DNA from: Sisyra terminalis
Lineage: Eukaryota > Arthropoda > Insecta > Neuroptera > Sisyridae
Direction of reading: 5' to 3'
DNA length: 64,000 nucleotides
Assembly (NCBI GenBank): GCA_958496175.1
Contig: OY292278.1
Span: forward strand, 24,986,001 to 25,050,000
Part shown: in pieces, positions 38,801 to 49,851 of the stretch
How positions within the stretch are numbered: the first letter of the stretch is position 1
Layout: every line of letters begins with the position of its first letter
Position numbers and translations under genes: made by a program
Notes under the pieces: model-generated
Database searches by the model: none
What the model saw: only the letters and a program-made list of their open reading frames with translations
What the model was told of the DNA's origin: nothing

Positions 38801-41579
38801 TCTAAATATTTGAATTAATATTCTTTATATTTAAATAATCTTAATATTTAATAATCTGCAGTTAGTACAAATACGACATGTCATTTACTGAACAGTGCTC
38901 TTTCCATTTATACAGATCAATCATTGAACCCCACTGCCCCCCCCCTATCTTACCTTCTTTAAATCAACGCTTTTTTGTGCCCATCGTTAGAACTATTTCC
39001 TTCTGCTCCATATGCCGACTAAAAGAGTAAAGAATATATTTTATACAAATATGGGTATTCCCGTAGATTAGGCACGTCAGAGTCTATCAGAACAATTATG
39101 ACCCAATTTAGTCGCAAAAATTCAATCAAAAGCCACAAAAAATACAATAAAATCGGTTTAAGTCTCTTTTTGGGATGTCAATATTAGATAACGTTGCTTT
39201 GTCTACTTTTTTTACTTTAATCCTCGCATAAATTGAGCTATGATAGTTCTGATTCACGGTAATACCCAAACATGCAGTGGAAATGGTACGACCACACGGC
39301 AAATTAAAGGGAAATTTAATACTAGTAATGAATCCGTTAGGCTCCACCCTAACAGAAAGTATTACGGACAAAGATTAGCTGCTTTAACTACAACACAATG
39401 CAATTTTGTTGGAAAAGAGTGAGTGAGCGAGATCTGTTGATCTAAATAGTTCAAACATAATGCAAGTTGAAATATGCATGGAATGGATGCGGATGGAGTG
39501 AGAAAGACTTTTTCTCTGCACCAATGAAAACATCTCACCAATTAGTATTCTTAATATATACCTATACCTAATATATACTTATAATATACTGCTCAATGTT
39601 CCAAACCCTTCATTTGCTTAGCTTTTACTGCAGGATTTTGCTTAGCTCAATCCTAAATTTTGCATGCGCAGGTATCAGATGCACTAACAGTTGCTTCTAG
39701 CGCAGTTTCTTGTTTTCTATAAAGCGCACTATCCATAATACATACAGATCAGTGGTTTCCATATATTTTCATTACCACTTAGGTACGAAGAGTTACCTAG
39801 TTAAGGAAAGATTGGGTTAGTATAAAAAGTTTTTTTATAGATCGAGGGCAAGATGCACTGTCGTGCATAAAAATTTTGTCTATCTTTTTTATTCTTTTCA
39901 TACAATTAAAATGAGACATTAGAATATCATGTGTACCTCTAGATCTATACGGAGGTTTAGGCAAAGAGTTAGTTTTATTTAGTTTTATTCTAGTTTTAAG
40001 AGTTTCAATAAATTTTGTTAGAGGTATAAAGACATATCTGATCCAAAAAATATAAAGAAGTATTTACCAAAAAAAAAAAAAGAACAGCAGTCACCACTTT
40101 TAAACAGTGACCATTATTCATTGGTGCACCAAAAAAATATTATGGTTGGTAGAAAAATGCAGGTGGTCGAAACTTTCGGCACGGAACTGTAAAAAAATTA
40201 TTTAAGCAACAGGTACACCGATTTTTAAATATAATTTTTCACCTTGTTTGGTGCATATACATCCAGTTCATTTAATGACTTAAAAGTCATTCCATAAAAT
40301 CCGGCTCGAAAGATCAAAAGTTTGTGTTTCCAAAATGTATTTTTTTAAGTTAAAAGATGTACTTTGATTTGATAACGAAAAAATCTAAGCAGGCTAAAAA
40401 TTTTTAATCAACGAAAAATATTGACCATTCATTATAAACATGTTACTATCGCTAATATGTTTATTTAGTTTTGATAAAGAAAAAACAAAAACAATCAGTT
40501 TGTCCGCACTTGTACCTTTGACATTGATTTAATTGATATAGACAAGACCAACACTTGATACATGGAATTATCCTGACTTTCTCGTCAAATTAATGACAAT
40601 ATCCTATTTTTAAACACAAGTACTTTACCTTGATACAGATTATATGTGACAAATGCGTATAAATTTCAAACCACGTGTTGAAATTAGTTTCCCAAAACTC
40701 TTTGACCTCAAACTTATTCCTTCTTCGTCTTCTTCGACAAGACCTACAAATTCAATAACTAACTTGTACAAAACCATACGCACATTCATGTCCTCCATAT
40801 ACCACCCGTTTTGGGAGCTTATTTATCAATTTATCTACATTTAAAATTCATTATGTTCCACAAACCCCCGAAAGCTTCCCATACAGCATCCAGCAAATAA
40901 ACTTTCCTTTTGACCGAAATATTCAACACTAAATGTTTCATTTTTCTTATGAAGAACAAGGGTCAAGGTTATTGTAGCGAAAAGGTACATCCCACAAATC
41001 TTCTTTCGGTAGCTAAAAGGTCAAATTAAATAGGAAAAAAATTGCTCTTAGGCTAAATTTTGTATATAACAAGTGGAGCTGTGAAAATATTATAAGATAC
41101 TTTTTTTTAATATGAGTTTAGTTTGAGAATTATAACGAATTTATAATAGTATTTATGAATAAAATAACATAATTTAATTTTTAAATCAAAGGGAATAATT
41201 TGGAAAGAGAATAATAAATGTAGAAAGAAAATATTTTCTCCAAAATTAATTCTTACAATATATTCCAATAATTTTTAAATTCTTATTTTACAAATTATAA
41301 TATTTTTAAATCAAATTCGTTAATTGATTTAAATGGGAATTTAAATCCTCGATTTTAGATGCAAAGAAAAATAACTTTGAACTAAATAATTTGAAGATGA
41401 AAATTTGTGGATTGAAAATTGTAAGTTGCAAATATCTTTTTTACAAATTTTTGTTTCCAACCTTTGCCTCTGGCATTTATTTTTCTAAATTAAATCGTTG
41501 CAAAGTTATAGAATTGATTTTAAAATGGCTTAAAAAACAATTCCCATTTGCTTAAATTACTCTCTTATCTAAGCTCTGA
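35846..41579. other. Gene-free AT-rich region
   Basis: No supported gene. It contains two CRE-like palindromes TGACGTCA (36017-36024 and 36288-36295), a MITE end fragment (36450-36505), a short TA microsatellite near 38687 and an E-box at 40672-40677. The frames near 39126-39422 overlap on both strands without a recognisable domain. Confidence 0.45.
36450..36505. mobile_element. MITE end fragment
   Basis: CAAAGTAGGAAATGCAACG followed by TTGCCAGAT and AAAGGGGACTT matches one terminus of the MITE family (compare 56340-56407). The partner end was not found. Confidence 0.5.
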
Positions 41580-42300
41580 AAAACAGCACGCCCCATAAAG
41601 TCAGACTATACCTAACGCACTAGCAAAACCACAGGACAGTCCAAAACTAATCCGGGAATGTAGGGAAACTTTTGTAAAACTGATTACTAGAAACAAGGTT
41701 AACTTAGGATGGATGCCAGGTTATTAAGGTATAAAGGGTTATCAAATGGCCGATATATTTGGCTGACAAGGATCCGGGACACTATTTACAGGTCCATAGT
41801 CTGTGCTTGATAACACAAAATTGGCAGTTAAAAATACCATCGAAGAATGAGCTTATAAAAAGCACTACTCAATATAGAAGAACACCAAATAGATAAAATA
41901 CAGAAGGATGATGGGAAAATCATTTCTTGACCTAATTACTGGAATACTTACCTTAACAAAGAAATAAGTTAGGGTGATAACAGGTCTAATAACAGGCCAC
42001 TACGGGCTAAAGAAACATCTACATATTGAAGTATACGTAGGTGATTCAAAATGCAGATTTTGTCAAAGGATAACACTTTACATGTTTCGGTGGAAAGCTG
42101 CGCTCTGAATGAATAGAAACATTAAGAACTGAGGATAGCAAGCCCTGGAATTGAAATAATCGAAAAATACTTAATACGCTGGCTGATGGGGTTTACTTAG
42201 CTAAGGATCTCGAATAGGTAAACTAGGAACCTAGAAGAACAGTAAGCCCTAAAGCTGCAGTGCTGAGGATCACTTAACCTCATCCTGTGCCACCCAACTA
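41580..42300 (+). pseudogene. LINE retrotransposon 3' end, RNase H-like remnant
   Basis: The plus strand reads, with stops, RNKVNLGWMPGY-stop-GIKGYQMAD. This corresponds to the WVPGHxGIxGNExAD block of RNase H domains in jockey- and CR1-type non-LTR elements. Further on come VRVITGLITGHYGLKKHLHI and GDSKCRFCQ, the usual C-terminal zinc-knuckle region. At least seven in-frame stops make it dead. A second tail of the same kind lies at 63390-64000. Confidence 0.8.
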
Positions 42301-42546
42301 TTTTTTTCCTGAGGGTGTACAAACCTAAGAACAAGTGCCAGTTAAACATGTTACACCTGAATACAAATATGTGGCACACATTATTTAAATAAGATATTTT
42401 GCTAACTATATATAGGTTCATCAACCCGGCGAATTACAAATGCAACACTTGGTAGTCAAAAGAAGTCAAAAATTTCCAAAATTTTTCTTCTTCATTCTTT
42501 TGACCGTTAAACCCCAAAGAGATTGTATGACTATGACATACTATGT

Positions 42547-42910
42547 TTGGCTCTAGACTCCAACTCCGGCTCCGATTTCCGTATAAGGAACTTATTATTA
42601 GATTACGATTCACCATAACCAAACACCAATTTACAGGCGATTCGATACAATCGAAACTAGACCCAATACAATTTCTCTACTGAACACTCGGTACTAATCG
42701 GAGATAAAATTTATTCAAGCATTTCTACCAGGACTGAGGAGCTGGACTAAATTAGTTAAGGCTCCAGCTCCGAACCCAATACTTGGCTCTAGTCTCCAAC
42801 TCCGGCTCCGGTTTCAGTCTAAGGAACTTATTTTTTTGTTACGATTCACCATAAACAAATATCAATTTAAAGGTGGTTCAAGACAATTGAAACTTGTCCC
42901 AATGTATAAA
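42547..42910. repeat. Direct repeat of about 236 bp (CTCCGGCTCCG)
   Basis: GGCTCTAGACTCCAACTCCGGCTCCG-type sequence at 42549 recurs at 42785, and homology then continues for about 120 bp (AAGGAACTTATT, TTACGATTCACCATAA, CAATTGAAACT). The spacing is 236 bp. A weak third unit may begin near 43000. This could be tandem units or tails of a decayed element. Confidence 0.65.
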
Positions 42911-43150
42911 GTTCCAAAAAATATTTTTAAGTAGTAATCGTAATGTATTCATCACTGGTAAAACATAAGATTGTAACTGAAGTTACTGAAGCTATAGTTT
43001 GCTCCGGCTCCTCTGAAATCTTCTGGCTTCTAGGTTCCAATTTCGAGTCCTCACCTCTAATTTCTAATACATTTTCATTACATTCATTGCTTTTACGTAA
43101 CAAAAATATAATCTTCCATTCAAAGTATTCGACAATAAAATTTAAAAGAA

Positions 43151-43870
43151 ATTAAAACCTATTCCGTCACATTTTTTTCTTTGTCAAACATCAATGCTAA
43201 AATAACTTTTAAAAATGTCTGAATGGCCTCGAATTTTCAAACCACGACCAATTGTTGCAATCATTCAAACTAGTTCTCTGTCATTTGTACTATACAAGTA
43301 TCTCAATATACATCTTCAGCCACTTGATCTCATTGCGAAACCTGTCAAAAAAAGCGAATGTCATTGTTGTTTTGTTTCGGAAAACAAGTGAACTTCTGGT
43401 TCAAACCAGCCTTAACCTTAACCAAACATCCACGTGGCCTTAAAATTTGAATATTTCATTCTGTTAATTGCAGTCATTGAGCGTTTCGATTGCATTGGTT
43501 TTTGTTTTTGCCTTCAGCTCGGATAAATTGTCCCTAGAAATTGTTGATTTAATCTGACGATTATTTAATATTGTAATTAGTTGTTTTTTGTTATGGATAT
43601 TATGACATTACTTGCAGACTGATGAATTTGTGTGGAGAGAAGTGGCGGTGAGTAGGTAAAATGGACTGTGACGCAATCATTTTATTGCATATTGTTTGTT
43701 GTTTTTTTCTTTCTTTTTTTTTGAGTTGAAGGAATTTATGTATGGTGTATGGTTTTATGTAGATTATGGCTGGAAAAAAATGTTTTTTGTTGTTGAAAGA
43801 TATGGAATATGGATAGATCGATTTGTGTTAAATGTATGCGTTTGATTCTTTTTATTTGGCTAGAATTGTG
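43151..43870. other. Gene-free region
   Basis: Nothing supportable apart from one E-box at 43431-43436. Confidence 0.5.
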
Positions 43871-44300
43871 TGATTAATCAGAATGTGTGATAATTTGGCG
43901 GGTTGCATAATGGTGTTAGGGTGGGATGGCAATAGGGCAGCGGCGTCGTTTCGGCTATGTCGCGCCTTGTTTCGGGAGAGACTTATGTATGTATGTATTG
44001 ATGACGTCGCGTTTGAAGCGGCAAAACGCCCTTGGGCTCTCCGAGACACGCGCTGGTGTTCTCGGACAGCCGTGGTTCTCGGCCGCCACGTGTGAATTCG
44101 GTGACACGGGGCCAGACTTCGGCTATGTTCGCACCGAAACAAACCGAACGCGCGCTCCATGGTTTTGTGTGCGATGCGTATGTGGTGGTGTATAGGAGGC
44201 GCGCGTGTAGCATTCTCCCTTTGTATGTATGTGTGTATTGTAGGAGGTAAACACATTATTGGCCCATCAGAGTTTAACACCACATTCGAAAACTGACACT
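43870..44300. promoter_or_regulatory. GC-rich island 1 upstream of Kr-h1
   Basis: CpG-rich sequence in an AT-rich setting, with the E-box context CTCGGCCGCCACGTGT at 44077-44092. The long minus-strand frame (143 codons) overlaps four other frames and has no domain, so I do not call it a gene. A distal promoter or 5' exon of Kr-h1 is the most natural reading, but transcript data would be needed. Confidence 0.4.
44087..44092 (+). promoter_or_regulatory. E-box CACGTG, first of an inverted pair
   Basis: The core sits in the 16-mer CTCGGCCGCCACGTGT, repeated exactly on the other strand around 45063-45068. It lies about 5.8 kb upstream of the Kr-h1 start codon. CACGTG is the core bound by bHLH-PAS dimers in known juvenile-hormone response elements. 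Confidence 0.45.
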
Positions 44301-44929
44301 AAAACTGTACTGGGGCAGATCACGGCTATTACGCGAATCTTTCTCATTCAAAACTCGGCTACTTGCTAAATTACATTCATATCGCAGTGAGCTTTGAATT
44401 AAAAACAATCCAAGTGAAAAAGACTTTCGAATATTTTTTTTCTTTATTAAATAACATCAGTGAGTGCTACACCACCGAAAACAAAAAAGGAGGAAGACTT
44501 TACATGTGCTCCAATTTACACTTCACATCAATTTTGTGACTTCAATTGTTTTCAAATTTCTGAAAAACAAATCCACAATCAAAGGTAATAATGACACTTT
44601 TTTTGGTTTACTTATTAAATCGCTCGTTAATCTACGGCACAACACCGTTTTTGCGTTAGGTCAGTTCATTTAACTTTAAATCCCTTCAATTCATAAACGA
44701 CTGCTTTAAAATCTCCACAAGCCAACAGTTGACAGTTGAAAACTTAGCTTCTTTTGTTTCAACCCGCTATTTTTTTTTATTGTTTCTTATAAACAATAAA
44801 TATAAACAAATTACATTTAAAATTAATTTTTCAAAAGTCATAGTAGACTAAGATTATATTATAGTGTTTAGTACCAAGCTGAGGATGATGTAAAAATTTT
44901 TTTTTGGGGTGTTCGAGGGCTGAAGGGGT

Positions 44930-45190
44930 ACCGGGTATGGTAGTGAGGGGGTCGGTGGGGCTATGGGGGATATGAATTTGGAGGCCGCAATTGGTTCGGT
45001 TCGGTGTGGTTCGGCGGCCAAGAACAAGCTGCGCGTTGTTGACGAGGTCGGTTTTTCACGTACACGTGGCGGCCGAGCACAACGGCTGCCCGTTTAGCGT
45101 GGCTCAAATGGAGTACACGCGCCGCTCAAACGCGACCAGGTCCTCGGCCTCCACCATCTCTCATTGCATGTACATTTGACAGCAGTTGAG
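44930..45190. promoter_or_regulatory. GC-rich island 2 upstream of Kr-h1
   Basis: The second CpG-rich patch, containing the inverse copy of the 16-mer with CACGTG (45063-45068). No coding sequence with a recognisable domain is present. It lies 4.7 kb upstream of the Kr-h1 start codon. Confidence 0.4.
45063..45068 (-). promoter_or_regulatory. E-box CACGTG, second of an inverted pair
   Basis: The minus-strand context is CTCGGCCGCCACGTGT, identical over 16 bases to the plus-strand site at 44077-44092 and 976 bp away. It is a candidate bHLH-PAS site for Kr-h1 control. Confidence 0.45.
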
Positions 45191-47180
45191 GCAATAACGG
45201 AGGCTGATAAAACCAATACATAGACGACCAGTCACATCTATATATATACTACATAAACAACTATATTATCGTTTATATACCTATTTATATACTGGTATGA
45301 TTTATATACACCGAGTACATATTTATGCAGGTTTATAAGCCAAGTCTGGATAGAGCAGGGAATTGTGAATAGTCACTTTTACTACTTTTTGTGATGGAGT
45401 TGACTCGTTATGAAAGAGTTAAGGGGATGAAGGGATGTTTTAAAACCGAAAAAAGAAGACGTTTGCGTAGGTGGAATAGTTGAGAAGCTTACGTATGAAG
45501 AAGTTTCATAAGTTTTTTAAGACTTTTTTCAAGTCTGACGAAGTAGCAATTTTTTTTAGTACTTTAATATTTTTGGTACTCAAAAAAAAACCCAACGAAT
45601 GAAGAGAAAAATTTTCTACTTAAACAAAGGAAAACTAAATCAAGAAAATTAAGGAATTCAAAGAATAAATTTAGTTTTTGAAATGGTGTATGGGATTTGC
45701 AAATAAAAGATATGTTGGCATATTTGAACAACGTTTGAAGTTTTCAGCATTAAAGATGAATAGATTCTGTACTAAAAGTCCAAAGGACCTCAAAAATTGT
45801 TTATCTTAAAGTGGTAAAAAAAAATAAGAATACTTAACTGCTAAAAGAGTTAAAAATTGGAAAAAAATCCAATTCTTAAAGGTTATTGAATAGAAGTAGT
45901 AAAGAAGTAGACTTTCAGTAGGCTTTTCTTTAATGAAGAATTCATGAACCTTCGGTCAAGAGCAACGGACGTTGCTTCTTCCATCAACTTCCATATTTTT
46001 TTTCGTCACCCAAAAGTTGTCTCACTTTTTTCCAGCATATATAACTCCGTACATGTGTCCATTCTTCATACGAACACTTTGCGGCAGGTTTGGCTTCGCC
46101 ACAATCCAAAGCGGAATGGAATGCGAAGTCTTCGTCGAGAAATTTCCAGAAATTTAGGTCATTTAACTCTTGGTAGTCGAACGATTTGCCAATGGTGAAT
46201 GAAAGAAAAAGCGCCAAATTGACATTTTTTTTCCAAAACCTGCAGAAAAATATATATATATAAATGTTCCTTCACTTGACAAATAGCCTATGAAAATCCG
46301 AAGAAATGACATGCACCAGGGGAATTACGTTCTATTGGAACTTTTTCCATTTTAAATTATATGGAGATGTTGAAATTTATGAAACTGCAAAAAAAATCGA
46401 AAGAGAGACAAAGCAAAAATTCCTTTATTTATAAAATAATTGCATTCGACTTAATTTAGTCGAGAAAGAGTGAGAAAACACGATATTTTGTCTAGTTTTA
46501 GTAAATTTTGATAGTTTTATGCGCTTTTTATCTGAGCAAGTGTTTGGTACATGTTATATAAACTCAGTTTCGCAACAATGTATTGTTGTCCTTCTTTGCA
46601 ATTTTATACAGATATCATTATTTCCAGTTTGCAACAAAAAATTAATACATAATATGAAGTAAAAAAAAAAAACACGAAATAAGAGACGCGAAAATTAAAT
46701 AACGGTAGATTTTATTTTAAGCGCGTATTAAACTCATTTTAATTCGTCATGTTCCATTTTATAAAGCTCGAGAATGAGTGCGTAGTTGGTACAGCTCGAA
46801 AAGCTTAAAAATAAGTATAATGGTCACTGAATTTATAGAAAAGGTTTCAAGTACAAATGGAAAAATAATGATTATTTTTTTTTAAATCCTCCCAATGTAA
46901 AAAGGGGTTATAGAATATTAGGCTTTTTTTCACTTTTCATGAATATTGAATTTTTCAAATATTAGCAAAAAAATAAGGTAAACCAATTCGGTTAAAACCT
47001 GAAACAAAAAAAAAATGAAAACCAAAGTTCAAGTTGCGGTAGTTGAGGCCTTTTTCGGATACACGTGTCGGTTCAACCTCAACATTATAATTAATGGAGA
47101 CTTATTTCATTTCAAATGGTTAATACTTTTATTATTCAATAACATTTTAATAAATAATCAACATCATTGCACGTGCGGAA
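45191..47180. other. Gene-free region
   Basis: No supported gene. Overlapping frames on both strands around 45944-46217 carry no known domain. A short TA microsatellite lies near 46249, and E-boxes lie at 47062-47067 and 47170-47175. Confidence 0.45.
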
Positions 47181-47248
47181 CGTTAATTATGGTCGAATTT
47201 TTGAGGTTAAGCAATATTAAGCGTAGTCTTCTTTTGGATGGGTGACCA
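47181..47248 (+). pseudogene. 5S rRNA-derived fragment (SINE3-like or 5S pseudogene)
   Basis: GAGGTTAAGCAATATTAAGC, then GTAGTC, then TTGGATGGGTGACC match the 3' two thirds of 5S rRNA, including the internal pol III control region (GAAGTTAAGCAAC and TGGATGGGTGACC in canonical 5S). The 5' part is diverged, and the 3' end of 5S is missing. It is not a functional 5S gene. It could be the head of a 5S-derived SINE or a stray pseudogene. Confidence 0.75.
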
Positions 47249-47290
47249 ATGAAAAGTATAGGCCACCTCTTGTATCGTATGACGGACTTA

Positions 47291-47439
47291 GGAGTCATTC
47301 ATAAATTACATAAGGTATTTTGGAAAGGAGAGTCATTAACTTGTCACTTCTCTTTCTTTTAATAAAACAGTATTTACTTTTGCTCAACAAGAAAAGGAGG
47401 TCCTAAAATTGTCTTATGTAATTTACGAATGATTTCTTC
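47291..47439. repeat. Fold-back with CATAAATTACATAAG arms
   Basis: The left arm GAGTCATTCATAAATTACAT (47291 onward) is matched inverted by GTAATTTACGAATGATTTC near 47420-47439. The arms are about 32 bp with a few mismatches, separated by about 80 bp. It sits just downstream of the 5S-derived fragment. Confidence 0.6.
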
Positions 47440-48229
47440 AAAAAAAAAATATACATTTTCGGGATAGTATAAGGTTAAACTGTTTACATTCAATTTAGTT
47501 GAAAAAAAAGACCATTAATATACTTGTTTAACTTTTAATTACAAGTAATTAAGCTTATAGTTCCTTCAAAATTGATCTAGTGGAACTGCAAACCAACATG
47601 GAGGCTGATTTTTTGCAATATCCCAAAAAGGGAAAGAATTGACAAAACTTGTTATGTGACTATATCGAAAAAGAAACCTGATCGATTTTGTATCACATTT
47701 GATCAGTCCTTTTAAAGAAACGAAAAAAAATGCGAGAATGGAGGTAACTTATACGAAAGAAGCCGTTAGAACCTTTTTTGTAGCCTTGATGTAAAGTTTT
47801 GCTTTTTTTAATCTGAAGTTTCCATTGTTAAGTTTTTTAAAGCTTAGGGGCATATGGGATAAAAATCTTAAGTGTAAAGCATGCTTATTCGCCATTCAGG
47901 ATTGCAACTTCATTTCTGGATCAATTTATACAAAATTTGGTTTCTGTGATCCTAAGAGTTAAGATTTTACTTTGCAAAACAAATATTTTTGGAGCTTTTT
48001 TTTCAAGTCACAAGAACAAAAATTTCTTTGATCAAAAATTGGTGATCGCTATACAAGAAGTAAGAATTATATTTGGACAAATTTTTACAAAACTTTGACT
48101 TTTTGACAAAACAGAACCGTTTTTTTTCCAAACTTTATCATCGATTCTTGTAGTGTAGATAACTTAAAGGGTAAATACATATTTACATAAGCATTTTATG
48201 TAAAGTTTTTTACTTTGATAATTAAGCTG
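47440..48229. other. Gene-free AT-rich region
   Basis: Nothing supportable is seen. Confidence 0.5.
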
Positions 48230-48443
48230 GATCTTTTGGTCTTTTGGTGTTATACAACGTTGTATTTAAGACTTCGTTTTTAATTTTAATCACGAATAAA
48301 TTGGTCCATAATGAAAATTTAGTCACAAAAGAGAAAAGTATAGGATATTAGAATTGAGTTACCAAAAAATCGCGAAAAGAATTAAAAACTAAGTAGAAAA
48401 TGCAACGATCCCAGATTTGACTGTTCTAAAAGGGGTCTGAGCC
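48230..48443. mobile_element. MITE, diverged copy (family B-like)
   Basis: The central string TTGGTCCATAATGAAAATTT followed by AGTCACAAAAGAG, and the right end ATGCAACGATCCCAGATTTG with TCTGAGCC, align with the MITE copies at 2899, 25784 and 56184. The left terminus is eroded to ACAACGTTG. No target duplication can be read. Confidence 0.7.
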
Positions 48444-48879
48444 TTTTTTTTCATCAAAAATAAGGTCAGGGGAAAAAGGCGCATTTTTGTCTCGAAAGAT
48501 AGAAAATTGGTCTTAAAGGAAAAACACCCTGGTTAAATAAAAAAAAAAAAAAATAAAGTATGTTGCAAGTGTACCAACTGGTTTTGTTTATTCATATGTA
48601 CAGTTTTACTCCACTGTATTATTAGCTATATTTTCAATAGTATTGACCAACCGCAGTGGCATAATGCATAACTTAACTTTTGATAAAGGGTAAATATGTA
48701 GAGAAACGCAATTTTTGTTCAAATATGCGCAAAACAGGCACAAAAATAATGTAGTTCAACCCTTTGGGATTTACATTGTAATAATATTCTGAAAATATGA
48801 TGTTACGTAGGTATAAAAAAAAATATGTAAACGCATACAAAATTACAGCCCTACTAATGCTAGATAAGAAAAACATTCC

Positions 48880-49345
48880 ATGAAGAGTGAATGGGAGAGA
48901 AAGTGGGCGGGAAATGGGAAAAAATCCACACGGAATGCATTAGTGCGTCAGAATGCGACAAGACGATAAAAATATGTCGCATTCGCACTTGGCCCCATCC
49001 CAATAATATGAAACGTTGCACCGAAAAGTGCGTGCGTGTGCGTACGAACCTCCGAAAATCGTAACCTTTACGCACCGAACTTGATCATTGTTGGAGTGGC
49101 GAGTAACCAGGAGGGGGTCCCGAAGCCGCAGCCCAACGCACCCGGCTTTGCCCCCCGGCTCGACTTGTCGCTTTCGAAGAGCTGCGTAGTGCGTGCGCTA
49201 TTGTAGCCCACTTTCCACTCGTAACGCCACAACACACTTCGATCCGGGGCTTGTTTGAAAGTGAAAGCTCCCTAAAACAGCTCTAACACCGTACATCTTA
49301 AATCAGTGTGCGTGCGACACCGACGCGAACCAGAGCTTTGCGTAG
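48880..49345 (+). promoter_or_regulatory. Proximal Kr-h1 promoter region with candidate initiator
   Basis: A CpG-rich island ends in AAATCAGTGTG. The TCAGT at 49303-49307 matches the arthropod initiator; taking its A (49305) as +1, bases +28 to +32 read AGAGC, four of five matches to a downstream promoter element. No TATA box is visible. This would give a 5' leader of about 550 bases before the Kr-h1 ATG at 49852. The exact start site is a guess. Confidence 0.45.
48951..48984. repeat. 10-bp-arm inverted repeat in the Kr-h1 5' region
   Basis: GAATGCGACA (48951-48960) and its exact complement TGTCGCATTC (48975-48984) flank 14 AT-rich bases. It lies about 320 bp upstream of the putative Kr-h1 start site and could be a binding palindrome or hairpin. 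Confidence 0.6.
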
Positions 49346-49851
49346 CTGACTACACCAGTGTCAGTGCAACAAAACACTATCAAAACAAAAGCCTCAATGA
49401 GCGCCACGTTCAAAAAGAAAAAAAAGCACCGCGACTTGTACATAACTCACTCCAACGATGTGCTTTCACTTGTCACCATCTAACAATCGTTACGTTTTTT
49501 AGTTTTATTCGCTTAGTTTTTTTTCGGTATTTACGCAATTACTATCACCTGAATTCAGTACAAAATACGTAGGAATTAATCGTGTAGTTCGTAGCAACAA
49601 TGGTCGTAACAACCATTCATAGTTCTAAGTATTAATTAAGTATGTAAAGTACAAAACCCCAACGTTATCTATACATCCTAATCTACCTCATTCAATGTGT
49701 TCAAATTAGCTATTAAGTCAATGTGTTGTTAAATTTCGAAAAGCGTATTTTTATATGTTCGAAATATTTACAAAGTCGTGCAATTGTTAATACAATCGTT
49801 ACCACCGACAAAGTGTTCATTTATCTTATAAGAATTTTTAAAAGACTGAAA

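Noticed and set aside
39126..39422. Overlapping frames on both strands, including a minus-strand peptide with FPFNLPCGRTIST
   Set aside because: It looks slightly coding-like but matches no family I recognise, and no splice or transcript evidence can be seen.
43852..44283. 143-codon minus-strand open frame in the GC-rich island
   Set aside because: It overlaps four other open frames on both strands in CpG-rich DNA, has no recognisable domain, and its composition (His/Arg/Thr-rich) follows the base bias.
45944..46217. Overlapping frames of 61-84 codons on both strands
   Set aside because: No domain, no splice context and equal openness on both strands; not enough for a gene call.
49723..49851. 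N-terminal extension of Kr-h1 exon 1
   Set aside because: The frame stays open upstream, but its first codon is GTG and the first ATG is at 49852, so the shorter start was chosen.
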